From Ruminococcaceae bacterium UBA7135 (lineage in GTDB: Bacteria; Bacillota; Clostridia; Oscillospirales; Ruminococcaceae), in the NCBI GenBank assembly GCA_002492075.1, contig DKXD01000004.1, positions 1 to 16,269 on the forward strand: a DNA stretch of 16,269 nucleotides, given 5' to 3'. A model generated the notes under the pieces. The model made no database searches. It saw only the letters and a program-made list of their open reading frames with translations, and was not told the DNA's origin. Below are positions 1 through 6,616 of this stretch, one piece after another. Position 1 is the stretch's first letter, and each line of letters opens with the position of its first letter. Position numbers and translations under genes: made by a program.

Positions 1-43
1 TTGCTGATTTTCAAACGTTCCTGTAAGCTAAACTATAATTTTC

Positions 44-1222
44 CTACATTCTAAGCGCTTCGGCAGGCTTCATTTTCGCGGCTTTTACCGCCGGGTACGC
101 GCCGAACACCGCGCCTATGACCGCCGCCGCTCCCGCCGAAACAAGCAGCGACTTCACGTTCACCAAAAACGCCGTGCCAGCTATCGCGCAGCCTATAAAC
201 GACGTAAGCAGCCCGAACGCTATCCCCGCCGCCGAGCCGATAAGCGTCATTATTACGCTTTCGGAAAGGAATTCGGCGCAGATATCGCGGCTTTTCGCGC
301 CTATGGCTTTTTTGATGCCTATTTCGCGGGTGCGTTCGCCGACGCTCATCATCATGGTAGTCATCACGGAAATGCCCGAGACCACCAGCGATATTCCCGC
401 CACAAGCGACAGCGCGGTCGTCACGATATTCATAATGTCGTCGAGCTGCCCTTTCTGCGCCAGCAGATTGTTACATTCGTAGCCGTCCTTGCAGCCGTGA
501 AGCTCGTCGAGCCTGTCCGTCACGCGACGAACGATCGCGCTGTCAGAGTTCGGGTCGGAAAGCTTAACGGCTATCTTGTCGTAGGTCGTCCGCCCGCACA
601 GACTTTGCATGGTCGTTATCGGTATATACATGAAGTTCGGCATTATGTTCGCCAGCATATTTTGCAGCGACGACAGCCCGGACTTCGCCACCCCGACTAT
701 TTCAAACTCGTGGAACTTGCCCCCGAGGAACATTTTCAGCTTTTTCCCGACGATGTTGCTGCGCCCGTAGCTTTCAAGCGCGAACGCTTCGTCGATAACG
801 CAGACCTTTGCGCGGGCGGCGGTGTCGGCGTTGTTGATAAGCCTGCCATGCTCCGCCTCCAGAGATATCAGCTTGTCGGCGGACTTGTCCACGCCCCAGA
901 CGTAAGAATCCAGACGGCGGTCTATCATCTTCGCCTCGGTGACGCTTGCCATAAGCGGCATAACATCATTTACTCCGCTTATTTTGCTTACCTCTGTTAC
1001 ATCGTTTTCGGTGAGCGTTGCGGAAACGGAGTTTTCGGCGGTCTGAACCAACAGAGTATCAACTCCCATTGTCATCAGCGTCGAGCTTACCTCCGCCGTG
1101 CCCGCCGCGCCCACCGTGGATATCAGCACCACCGCGAAAACCCCCACCGCTATTCCCGCCATTGTGAGCAGAGAGCGTGTTTTGCTGCGGAATATGTTTT
1201 TAAGCGATTTCGTAATTGTCAT
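44..1222 (-). CDS. MacB/FtsX-family ABC transporter permease
   Basis: A 392-residue membrane protein of the MacB/FtsX permease family, the membrane half of an ABC system that moves or extracts substrates at the cell envelope. One N-terminal membrane segment (about residues 18-40) is followed by a large extracytoplasmic MacB_PCD-like domain (about 45-250). Three C-terminal segments follow (about 266-291, 320-347, 358-381). Two family hallmarks are visible: GERTREIGIKKAIGA after the second segment and AYPAVKAAKMKPAEALR at the end. There is no ATPase domain, so a separate ATP-binding subunit is needed; it is not in the window and may lie beyond the left edge. The ATG has a GAGG site about six bases upstream. 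The adaptor gene ends 97 bases upstream on the same strand, so an operon is likely. The substrate cannot be told from the sequence. Confidence 0.9.
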   Translation of the reverse strand: MTITKSLKNIFRSKTRSLLTMAGIAVGVFAVVLISTVGAAGTAEVSSTLMTMGVDTLLVQTAENSVSATLTENDVTEVSKISGVNDVMPLMASVTEAKMIDRRLDSYVWGVDKSADKLISLEAEHGRLINNADTAARAKVCVIDEAFALESYGRSNIVGKKLKMFLGGKFHEFEIVGVAKSGLSSLQNMLANIMPNFMYIPITTMQSLCGRTTYDKIAVKLSDPNSDSAIVRRVTDRLDELHGCKDGYECNNLLAQKGQLDDIMNIVTTALSLVAGISLVVSGISVMTTMMMSVGERTREIGIKKAIGAKSRDICAEFLSESVIMTLIGSAAGIAFGLLTSFIGCAIAGTAFLVNVKSLLVSAGAAAVIGAVFGAYPAVKAAKMKPAEALRM

Positions 1223-1271
1223 ATTTGACCTCGTATTATTTCCGTTCGGTTTGCAGATAAAGTGTTTCTCA

Positions 1272-1300
1272 TTTTCTCCCCCGCGAAGCGAGGGAGAAAA
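1272..1300. repeat. Intergenic palindrome, copy 1
   Basis: Arms TTTTCTCCC (1272-1280) and GGGAGAAAA (1292-1300) are perfect reverse complements. Inside them CGC/GCG pairs around a GAA loop, with one C/A mismatch between. It sits between the adaptor and the permease gene. There is no T-run after it on either strand beyond the arm itself, so it is not an ordinary terminator. Closely similar sequences occur at 6569-6599 and 12897-12921. Confidence 0.75.
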
Positions 1301-1319
1301 GCTCTTTAACTGTCAGTCA

Positions 1320-2276
1320 CTATTCGCTTTGTTCTTCAATTCGGATATAGCTTTTGTTTACTATTTTGTCGGGCTCTTTAAAAATGACGTCGTTCGGCGT
1401 CACTCCCGATATCACTTCCGCGCCGTCGGCAAACTCCGCGCCCGTGGCAATGCTTCGGCGCACGGAGCCGCCGTTTTCGTAAACGCAAACGTATTCGCCG
1501 TCGTCGTCCTGTCCTATCGCCGAATACGGCACGACGCATATTTCGCGCGGGTCTTCAAGAGCTATCTCCACGTCCGCGGAAAGCCCTGATTTCAGGCGCT
1601 CATCGGGCGCGTCGGGAGTTACCGTCACGTCCACGACTGTTTCCAGAACCGCGCCGCTGTATTGGTCGCGGGCGGTCTGCGCGATATCGGTGACGGTGCC
1701 GTAAAACGTCTCGTCGGGGTATGCCGCGAGAGTTATCAGCGCCTTTTGCCCCATTGACACTTTGGCGATATCAAGCTCGCTTATCGCCGCCGTGACGCTG
1801 AGTTCTCCGCTTTGGGAAACGCTTGCTATGCTGCTGCCGCTTTGGATTGCCGTGCCGCTCGGGGCTGTCGAGATAACGCGCCCCGCGCAGTCGCCGGTTA
1901 TTTTTTCCGGGATCATCGCGATAGCCGTTTCCAGATTTGACGCGGGTATCGCAAGCATACGAACCTGCCCCAGACTTTCGATAAGAGCCGCCGAGGACTT
2001 TCTGTCTACAGTCGCTATCTCGTCTCCGACCGCCACCTCGTCGCCCACTTTCACCGAGAATTTCTCAATCACCAGCGGCAGCGAAGACGTTATCTCGCGC
2101 TGACCGAGATACGCAAACGAGCCGCTTCCGTTTACCGTTTCGCGGTACTCGCGCACTTCGGCGCGGAGAGTTTGCGCCGCGGGCGCGGAACTTTCCACCG
2201 CGCGGGGAACGATCACCGAAACGCTCACCGCCGCCGCTATGGAAGCAGCCGATAATATCACCGTCAATTTCTTCAA
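1320..2276 (-). CDS. Membrane-fusion/HlyD-type adaptor of an ABC export system
   Basis: A 318-residue periplasmic-adaptor-like protein that would be anchored outside the membrane and work with the downstream permease. An N-terminal hydrophobic stretch (about residues 4-26) is the signal or anchor. Two half-lipoyl (biotinyl-like) motifs lie at about 66-92 and 130-154, the first around VKVGDEVAVGDEIATVD. They are separated by only about 40 residues, so the long coiled-coil hairpin of typical HlyD or MacA proteins is absent or very short. Beta-barrel strands (about 155-240) include SELDIAKVSMGQKALITL. The most upstream reasonable start is TTG at 2276, with AAAGGG nine bases upstream; no in-frame ATG precedes it, so the start is less certain than the gene. 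In Gram-positive bacteria such adaptors pair with MacB-like permeases for export of peptides or drugs, but the substrate is unknown. Confidence 0.85.
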   Translation of the reverse strand: MKKLTVILSAASIAAAVSVSVIVPRAVESSAPAAQTLRAEVREYRETVNGSGSFAYLGQREITSSLPLVIEKFSVKVGDEVAVGDEIATVDRKSSAALIESLGQVRMLAIPASNLETAIAMIPEKITGDCAGRVISTAPSGTAIQSGSSIASVSQSGELSVTAAISELDIAKVSMGQKALITLAAYPDETFYGTVTDIAQTARDQYSGAVLETVVDVTVTPDAPDERLKSGLSADVEIALEDPREICVVPYSAIGQDDDGEYVCVYENGGSVRRSIATGAEFADGAEVISGVTPNDVIFKEPDKIVNKSYIRIEEQSE

Positions 2277-2287
2277 TCAATCATACC

Positions 2288-2304
2288 CTTTCGGAAAAAC
2301 TACT
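2288..2304 (+). repeat. Left arm of 17-bp inverted repeat bracketing dacF
   Basis: CTTTCGGAAAAACTACT matches the reverse complement of 3519-3535 at 16 of 17 bases. It lies between the carboxypeptidase stop and the adaptor start, overlapping the adaptor ribosome binding site on the other strand. Confidence 0.6.
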
Positions 2305-2340
2305 CTTTTAGTATTGTAAGGATAACCGCCGTTTATTCTC

Positions 2341-3495
2341 TCAAAAAGAAAATATTTCCCGAAATATCAACTGCATACATCTCCAGAAATTCAGCCGAGG
2401 AATTTCTTCCTTGCATACTATCTCCGAACGGAATACCTCCGCGCCGTCCAGCGTCACAAGATACTCTCCCATAAACTGCCCCTTTTTTACGGGAGCCGCA
2501 CACTCTTCGACAAACGTGTATTCATACTCCACGTCCGCCGCTCTGCCCTTGCGGATAACGCATTCCGCGCCCTGTTCTTTTATGATCGGTGTGGTTTCTT
2601 CAAGAACCCCGTGCGTTATCGGTATGGTTTTGATCTGTGTCAGATCGACTTCGGGCGTGAACTTTTCAAATGAGTTGAAGCCATAATCCAACAGCTCTTT
2701 TGCGGAAGAAAAGCGCTCGTCATCGTCCGCACAGCCGAGCGTCACCGCAACAAGCCGCATATCCCCTCGTTCGGCACAGACCGTAAGGCAGCAGCCCGCG
2801 TTGTCGGTAGTGCCGGTTTTCCCGCCGAGTATCCCGTTATACGAGCGTATCAGCTTGTTGGTGTTCACAAGCTGCGTTTCGCCTCCGCGCAGATAATCCA
2901 GCCAAGTCAGCAGCCAGCCGCGGTATACGTCGTGCTTCATCAGCTCCGCCGTTACTATGGCGATATCGCGCGCCGTTGAATAGTGTCCGCTGTCGTCGAA
3001 GCCCACACAGTTTGTGTAGCGCGTATCAGTCATTTCAAGCTCCGCGGCGCGTTCGTTCATACGCTTCACAAACTGCGCCTCGCTGCCCGCCGAATGTTCC
3101 GCCAGCGCAATGCACGCGTCGTTCGCCGAGGAGACTATCACCGCCTCCAGCAACTCCGCCGCCGACATCTCCTCGCCGGGTTCCAGCCAGATAACGCTGC
3201 CCTCGGCGCTTGAGGCATACGAGGACGCCTTTACTTTATCCTCAAGCGACAGCTTTCCCGCGTCGATATCCTCCGCCCACAGCAGCAGGCACATTGTCTT
3301 CGTGACGGAAGCCATAGGCAGCTTTTGGTCGGCGTTCTGCGAATAGATCACCTGCCCCGTTTGCGTTTCGTAAAGCATTTTCGCTTTCGCGGAAGACACG
3401 TCCTCGGCGTATGTGGGCTGTGTGCAGACGATCAATATCGTCATAAATATCGCCGCACAGGATAATATACATATCAATTTTTTCAAAGATTTCAT
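2341..3495 (-). CDS. dacF: Serine-type D-alanyl-D-alanine carboxypeptidase (DacF/PBP5 family)
   Basis: A low-molecular-weight penicillin-binding protein of 384 residues that removes the terminal D-Ala from peptidoglycan stem peptides outside the cell. A signal peptide ending near TYAED (about residue 30) leads into the peptidase S11 domain. All three catalytic motifs are present: S-V-T-K with the nucleophile at about residue 63, S-A-N at about 123-125, and K-T-G at about 226-228. A C-terminal beta-rich domain follows. The protein ends in an aromatic amphipathic stretch (LNFWRCMQLIFREIFSF), the usual membrane anchor of this family. I chose the ATG at 3495 because AAGGAG lies eight bases before it; a GTG nine bases upstream would overlap that site. 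It is transcribed alone or with the ABC genes, as no terminator is seen in the 64 bases before the adaptor gene. Whether it is dacF or a dacA-like paralogue is not decidable here. Confidence 0.93.
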   Translation of the reverse strand: MKSLKKLICILSCAAIFMTILIVCTQPTYAEDVSSAKAKMLYETQTGQVIYSQNADQKLPMASVTKTMCLLLWAEDIDAGKLSLEDKVKASSYASSAEGSVIWLEPGEEMSAAELLEAVIVSSANDACIALAEHSAGSEAQFVKRMNERAAELEMTDTRYTNCVGFDDSGHYSTARDIAIVTAELMKHDVYRGWLLTWLDYLRGGETQLVNTNKLIRSYNGILGGKTGTTDNAGCCLTVCAERGDMRLVAVTLGCADDDERFSSAKELLDYGFNSFEKFTPEVDLTQIKTIPITHGVLEETTPIIKEQGAECVIRKGRAADVEYEYTFVEECAAPVKKGQFMGEYLVTLDGAEVFRSEIVCKEEIPRLNFWRCMQLIFREIFSF

Positions 3496-3518
3496 AAAAA
3501 TCACTCCTTATAACTTAA

Positions 3519-3535
3519 AGTAGTTTTTCCAAAAG
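3519..3535 (-). repeat. Right arm of 17-bp inverted repeat bracketing dacF
   Basis: Read on the minus strand this is CTTTTGGAAAAACTACT, one base different from 2288-2304. It begins where the predicted dacF transcript would start and is followed, like the left copy, by TAAGGA within about 15 bases. Confidence 0.6.
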
Positions 3536-3540
3536 TTGTG

Positions 3541-3570
3541 TTTATATGCCGTGCGGATATGATGTGTAAA
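3541..3570 (-). promoter_or_regulatory. Possible sigma-A promoter of dacF
   Basis: On the minus strand TTTACA (3570-3565) is followed after 18 bases by TATAAA (3546-3541), about 45 bases before the dacF ATG. It is a moderate match only. Confidence 0.45.
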
Positions 3571-3577
3571 TTATGGC

Positions 3578-3607
3578 AAAAAACGCGCCCCAATCTCTCG
3601 GGGCGCG
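3578..3607 (-). terminator. Intrinsic terminator of the BspA-like gene
   Basis: Perfect 8-bp GC stem CGCGCCCC/GGGGCGCG (3584-3591 with 3600-3607), loop of eight bases. On the minus strand it is followed by six T. It starts 20 bases after the stop of the surface-protein gene. Confidence 0.92.
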
Positions 3608-3626
3608 AAAAAAATATATGAAGAAA

Positions 3627-4973
3627 TTACTTTCTCTTTTTGGATATCACGATAACCGCGCCTGCCGCCAGAACAACGGGAGCTATCGCGAGGGCGATAC
3701 CCGTGGGCTTCTGGTCGCTGTTCGAGGGCTTTTCGGCGTTCATTTTGATGTATACTTTTGCTGTGATATCAGCCGTGCCGTCCTTTGCGATAAGCTTTAC
3801 AAAAGGCTTCTCTTTCGACATCAGCGAGGTATCGAGCGTCCACGCGGTATTCCAGATACCGTCGTCCTCCGCTCTTGCGGCGGTTTCTTCACCAAGCGTT
3901 TTCGTGCTGCCGTCGGCGGCGGTGTACTGAACGGAGAACAGCTTATCCGAGGCGAACTCTATCTTCTCCGCCTGCCCCCACGTCCAGCCGCTGTCGCCGA
4001 AGATCTGCTTTTCAAGAGCCGCGCCCGAAAGACCGTCCTTGCTGTCAACGCCCTTGAGCGTTGCGGCTATCGTTTCCTGCTTACCCTCGGTGTCGGACGT
4101 TTTGTCCGTGTCGCCGGGTACTCCGGTGCTTGGGGTCGGCTCGCTTTCAACTGAATCGTTAAATGTGATACTTGCATTTTGAAAATATTCTAAGCAGTTA
4201 TCAACGATATATACTTCGTCCCACTCTTCCTTTGTGCCGTTAAAAATCACATTTTTAAGCGATGTACAATCTCTAAAAGCACCATAATATATACCTTTTA
4301 TACTTTGGGGAAGCGTAATCGTTTCAAGAGAAGTGCATCCGCTAAACAAACCATCAGATATTGCTTCTAACCCGTTCAATATTGTCACACTTTTAAGCGA
4401 AGAACATCCACTGAAAACAACCTCTGCAATTTCTGTTGCACTTCCGGGTATCGTCACGCTTTCAAGCGACTTGCAGCCACCAAAAGCACCATAACGTATT
4501 ATTGTTACTCTTTCGGGTATTGTAACGCTTTCAAGTGACTTGCATCCACTAAAAGCGTTAAATCCTATTTCTGTTACACTGTTCGGTATCGTTACACTTG
4601 TAAGTGAAGTGCAATCCATAAAAGCGTGATGACCTATTGTTGTCACACTATCCGGTATTTTTACGCTTGAAGTCGCAGCAGCATCAATAACCGGACTATT
4701 GCGACCATTAATTTCCATTGCTACAATTGTTATTACAGGTTTTCCGTCCAAGGTTGCGGGAAATTCAATCTCGGTATCAGTACCGTTATACTTTGTTATG
4801 CTAACGGTTTTACCGTCCTCATTCACAATGTACATCCAATCTCCCTCTGTTTTAACCTCCGTTTCGCTCGCGCTTGCCGTAACCGAAAGCGCATTGCTCG
4901 CCGCGCCCGCCAAAGGCGCGGAAACCGCCAGCACCGCCGCCAAAACCGCGGCGGCCATTTTCCTCATTTTCAT
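3627..4973 (-). CDS. BspA-like leucine-rich repeat surface protein
   Basis: A secreted 448-residue protein. A signal peptide (about residues 1-25, Ala-rich with basic start) is followed by a lead-in region. Six LRR_5 (BspA/Treponema-type) repeats of exactly 23 residues cover about 104-241, each of the form TSVTIPNSVTEIGFNAFSGC. A Pro/Ser/Thr-rich linker (about 275-300) and a C-terminal domain of unknown type (about 305-412) follow. The C-terminus, QKPTG then a hydrophobic segment (about 425-444) and KKRK, resembles a sortase signal with a poor recognition motif, or a simple membrane anchor. Such repeats usually bind host or polysaccharide surfaces; the ligand here is unknown. The ATG has AGGAGGA seven bases upstream. 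Expression should be governed by the promoter and structured leader at 5192-4991. The repeat-coding DNA is far more AT-rich than the rest of the gene. Confidence 0.88.
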   Translation of the reverse strand: MKMRKMAAAVLAAVLAVSAPLAGAASNALSVTASASETEVKTEGDWMYIVNEDGKTVSITKYNGTDTEIEFPATLDGKPVITIVAMEINGRNSPVIDAAATSSVKIPDSVTTIGHHAFMDCTSLTSVTIPNSVTEIGFNAFSGCKSLESVTIPERVTIIRYGAFGGCKSLESVTIPGSATEIAEVVFSGCSSLKSVTILNGLEAISDGLFSGCTSLETITLPQSIKGIYYGAFRDCTSLKNVIFNGTKEEWDEVYIVDNCLEYFQNASITFNDSVESEPTPSTGVPGDTDKTSDTEGKQETIAATLKGVDSKDGLSGAALEKQIFGDSGWTWGQAEKIEFASDKLFSVQYTAADGSTKTLGEETAARAEDDGIWNTAWTLDTSLMSKEKPFVKLIAKDGTADITAKVYIKMNAEKPSNSDQKPTGIALAIAPVVLAAGAVIVISKKRK

Positions 4974-4990
4974 GATTTTTTCCTCCTATA

Positions 4991-5023
4991 AAATAAAAAA
5001 GTGCGCAGCCGAAGCCACGCACT
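4991..5023 (-). terminator. Leader intrinsic terminator (attenuator) before the BspA-like gene
   Basis: On the minus strand GTGCGTGGC, TTCG loop, GCTGCGCAC form a 9-bp stem with two G-U wobbles (5022-5014 with 5009-5001). Ten mostly-T bases follow, with six T first. The T-run ends just four bases before the AGGAGGA ribosome binding site of the surface-protein gene. A terminator in this place, downstream of the gene's own promoter, points to control of transcription read-through. Confidence 0.88.
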
Positions 5024-5158
5024 GAAAAATGCAAAGCTCCGATTGCTGCGACACAACTCGTTTCCCAAAGTTTTCAAGGTATACGAAATAGAGCATGCAC
5101 TTTTACCTATAGGCAAAAGTGTACACCTAAACTTTGAGAATTATTCAGTTGTGTCGCA
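4991..5158 (-). ncRNA. Candidate riboswitch-like leader RNA of the BspA-like gene
   Basis: The predicted transcript folds into a long rod. The closing helix pairs 5158-5147 with 5058-5047 (12 perfect pairs). Next come 5140-5129 with 5073-5062 (12 pairs, one G-U), then 5128-5121 with 5084-5077 (8 pairs). The apical hairpin pairs 5120-5112 with 5107-5099 around a UAUA loop. The 3' strand of the closing helix plus two bases (5054-5045) can alternatively pair with the terminator 3' arm (5009-5001): nine Watson-Crick pairs with one bulged U. Closing helix and antiterminator are therefore mutually exclusive, which would make the closed form the OFF state. I see no match to riboswitch classes I know, nor a T-box sequence. 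The alternative is an inserted palindromic element, but no target duplication flanks it. Confidence 0.6.
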
Positions 5159-5163
5159 TTTTC

Positions 5164-5192
5164 ATTATATCACACGTTCCGAAATTTGTCAA
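5164..5192 (-). promoter_or_regulatory. Consensus sigma-A promoter of the BspA-like gene leader
   Basis: On the minus strand TTGACA (5192-5187), a 17-base spacer and TATAAT (5169-5164) match the consensus exactly. Transcription should begin near 5157-5160, at the outer edge of the inverted repeat. Confidence 0.92.
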
Positions 5193-5206
5193 TATGTTTT
5201 TGCAAC

Positions 5207-5234
5207 AAAAAAATCCCCCGAAAAACGGGGGATT
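5207..5234 (-). terminator. Intrinsic terminator of the cellobiose 2-epimerase gene
   Basis: On the minus strand AATCCCCCG, five-T loop and CGGGGGATT form a 9-bp stem, followed by a continuous T-run. It begins about ten bases after the epimerase stop. Confidence 0.92.
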
Positions 5235-5243
5235 AACTATCAA

Positions 5244-6440
5244 CTATACGCCTTCAGCCGTCAATTGATCAAGCCGTTTGAGAGCTTCAAGACACATTCT
5301 TCCGTTATGATACGGGCATTTCCACGGATCCACAACACTGCGGCTGGGATCGGGTTTTCCGCTGTCATCGGCAGCCCAGATCCACTCTCCGCCGGAGCGT
5401 TTGTCAACTATGTTGTTCATGATGTAGCTCCAGATGTTTTCCGCGATGTCAACATATTCATGCCCGCCGTAGCCGTGTTGATACGCGTTCAGAAATCCCA
5501 CGACGGATTCCGCCTGTACCCACCAGATACGCAGGCGATTTACAACGCCGTTGTCGCACTCGTTCAGCAGCGAGCCGCTCTCCTTGTCATACGCCGTTTT
5601 TGCGATATGCGCGACTATGCGCTTGTTCATATCATGGAACTTCGCCGCGTACTCTTCGTCGCCGATGATATCAACGGCGCGGTCTATAAGCCATGTTGCC
5701 TCGATATCGTGACCGTAACTGTAAACGCTGCCGATCTCATTAAGCTCTCTGTCAAAGAACACGAACAGCTTGTCGTTATCTTTATCGAATATCTTGTCAT
5801 AAGTGATGTCAAGCTGGAACTTCAGCCGCTCCAGCACCTTGGGCGACTTGTCGGCAAGATACAGCTCGGTATACGCTTCCATAAGGTGGAGCGTGGTGTT
5901 CATCGTTTTATCCGCCATAAGTCCGTTTTCGGAAAGCTCGTCGTTCGCAAGTTCCTTTGACCAATCGCGTGAGAGCTTCTCTTTATAGGCAACGTCGTCC
6001 GCGTGGTGCTTTTCCACCAATTCCATTACATCATACGCAGTTTTCAGCGCGTTTTTGTCGCCGCTCGCGCGGTAATAGCTTGAAAGCGCGTAGATAAAGA
6101 AAGCCTGGCAGTAGCTGTGCTTCATATCGTCAAGCACGGTACCGTCGTGATTCATCGCCCAGTAAACCCCGCCGTATTGCTTATCATAGCACTTTTCCGT
6201 AAGGAACTCGTAGGCGTGTTTGGCGTTATCCAGCAGCGCGGGGTCTTTAAGCGCGATATAGGCGTTGGAATAGAACCACAGTATCCTTGAGTGGAGAATA
6301 ACACCCTTTTCGCCCTTTTTGTCAACATTCAGATCTTTATTGACCTGTCCGTACCAACCGCCGAACTCATCATCGCGCAAGCTGTTCCAGAACGGGATAA
6401 TGTGTCCCAGAAGTTCGTCCTTTATTTCTTTTGTCATCAT
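5244..6440 (-). CDS. ce: Cellobiose 2-epimerase (AGE family)
   Basis: A cytosolic 398-residue (alpha/alpha)6-barrel enzyme of the N-acylglucosamine 2-epimerase superfamily. It is predicted to convert the reducing-end glucose of cellobiose (or beta-mannobiose or lactose) to mannose and back, feeding mannosylglucose phosphorolysis. Many stretches match R. albus cellobiose 2-epimerase as I remember it, such as EKGVILHSRILWF, YSYGHDIEATWL and WKCPYHNGRMC. Residues corresponding to the known catalytic set are His244, Glu247 and His378. The length equals the family norm of about 390-400. The start is the first of two adjacent ATGs at 6440; the open frame runs to 6563, but that extra N-terminus is not homologous. 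A GAGAGGG site lies 11 bases upstream, somewhat far. It follows secA on the same strand after 176 bases, with no clear own promoter. A plain acylglucosamine epimerase is the less likely alternative. Confidence 0.9.
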   Translation of the reverse strand: MMTKEIKDELLGHIIPFWNSLRDDEFGGWYGQVNKDLNVDKKGEKGVILHSRILWFYSNAYIALKDPALLDNAKHAYEFLTEKCYDKQYGGVYWAMNHDGTVLDDMKHSYCQAFFIYALSSYYRASGDKNALKTAYDVMELVEKHHADDVAYKEKLSRDWSKELANDELSENGLMADKTMNTTLHLMEAYTELYLADKSPKVLERLKFQLDITYDKIFDKDNDKLFVFFDRELNEIGSVYSYGHDIEATWLIDRAVDIIGDEEYAAKFHDMNKRIVAHIAKTAYDKESGSLLNECDNGVVNRLRIWWVQAESVVGFLNAYQHGYGGHEYVDIAENIWSYIMNNIVDKRSGGEWIWAADDSGKPDPSRSVVDPWKCPYHNGRMCLEALKRLDQLTAEGV

Positions 6441-6568
6441 AAATAAAATAGCCCTCTCTTTTTTTATCTGAATAATCGCTGATTTTATCCGTATTCTTTC
6501 GCTCCGTTTGCGCGAACAGAAAAGATCAAACAAGCGTTTGCCTAAATTATCTTTACTTCTCACACACT

Positions 6569-6599
6569 TTATTCTCCCCCATTCTTTGGGGGAGAATAA
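6569..6599. repeat. Intergenic palindrome, copy 2
   Basis: A perfect 13-bp stem, TTATTCTCCCCCA (6569-6581) with 6587-6599, around a TTCTT loop, directly after secA. It shares the TTCTCCCCC...GGGAGAA core with the other copies but has a different loop and no GAAGCG. No T-run follows on the minus strand, so it is not a classical terminator, though it could stabilise the secA 3' end. Confidence 0.75.
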
Positions 6600-6616
6600 G
6601 ATGTATAATAAGTTAA

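Noticed and set aside
497..1228. 243-codon open frame on the plus strand opposite the permease gene
   Set aside because: Translation is rich in Arg and His with no recognisable domain; it mirrors the permease coding strand, which has clear family motifs and a ribosome site.
5047..5158. The 112-bp palindrome as a MITE
   Set aside because: No target-site duplication is seen at its ends, its edge coincides with the predicted transcription start, and it takes part in terminator/antiterminator pairing. Not fully excluded.
5001..5960. 319-codon plus-strand open frame covering the leader and the epimerase 3' end
   Set aside because: It crosses a terminator, the palindromic leader, a promoter and another terminator of minus-strand genes, and has no ribosome site or homology.
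6529..6542. CAAACAAGCGTTTG as a possible catabolite or LacI-type operator before the epimerase gene
   Set aside because: Only five pairs per arm, the centre is not the CG expected of LacI-family sites, and no promoter is seen next to it.
6441..6563. N-terminal extension of the epimerase to 6563
   Set aside because: The extra 41 residues are basic and not part of the family, and the best ribosome site serves the ATG at 6440.
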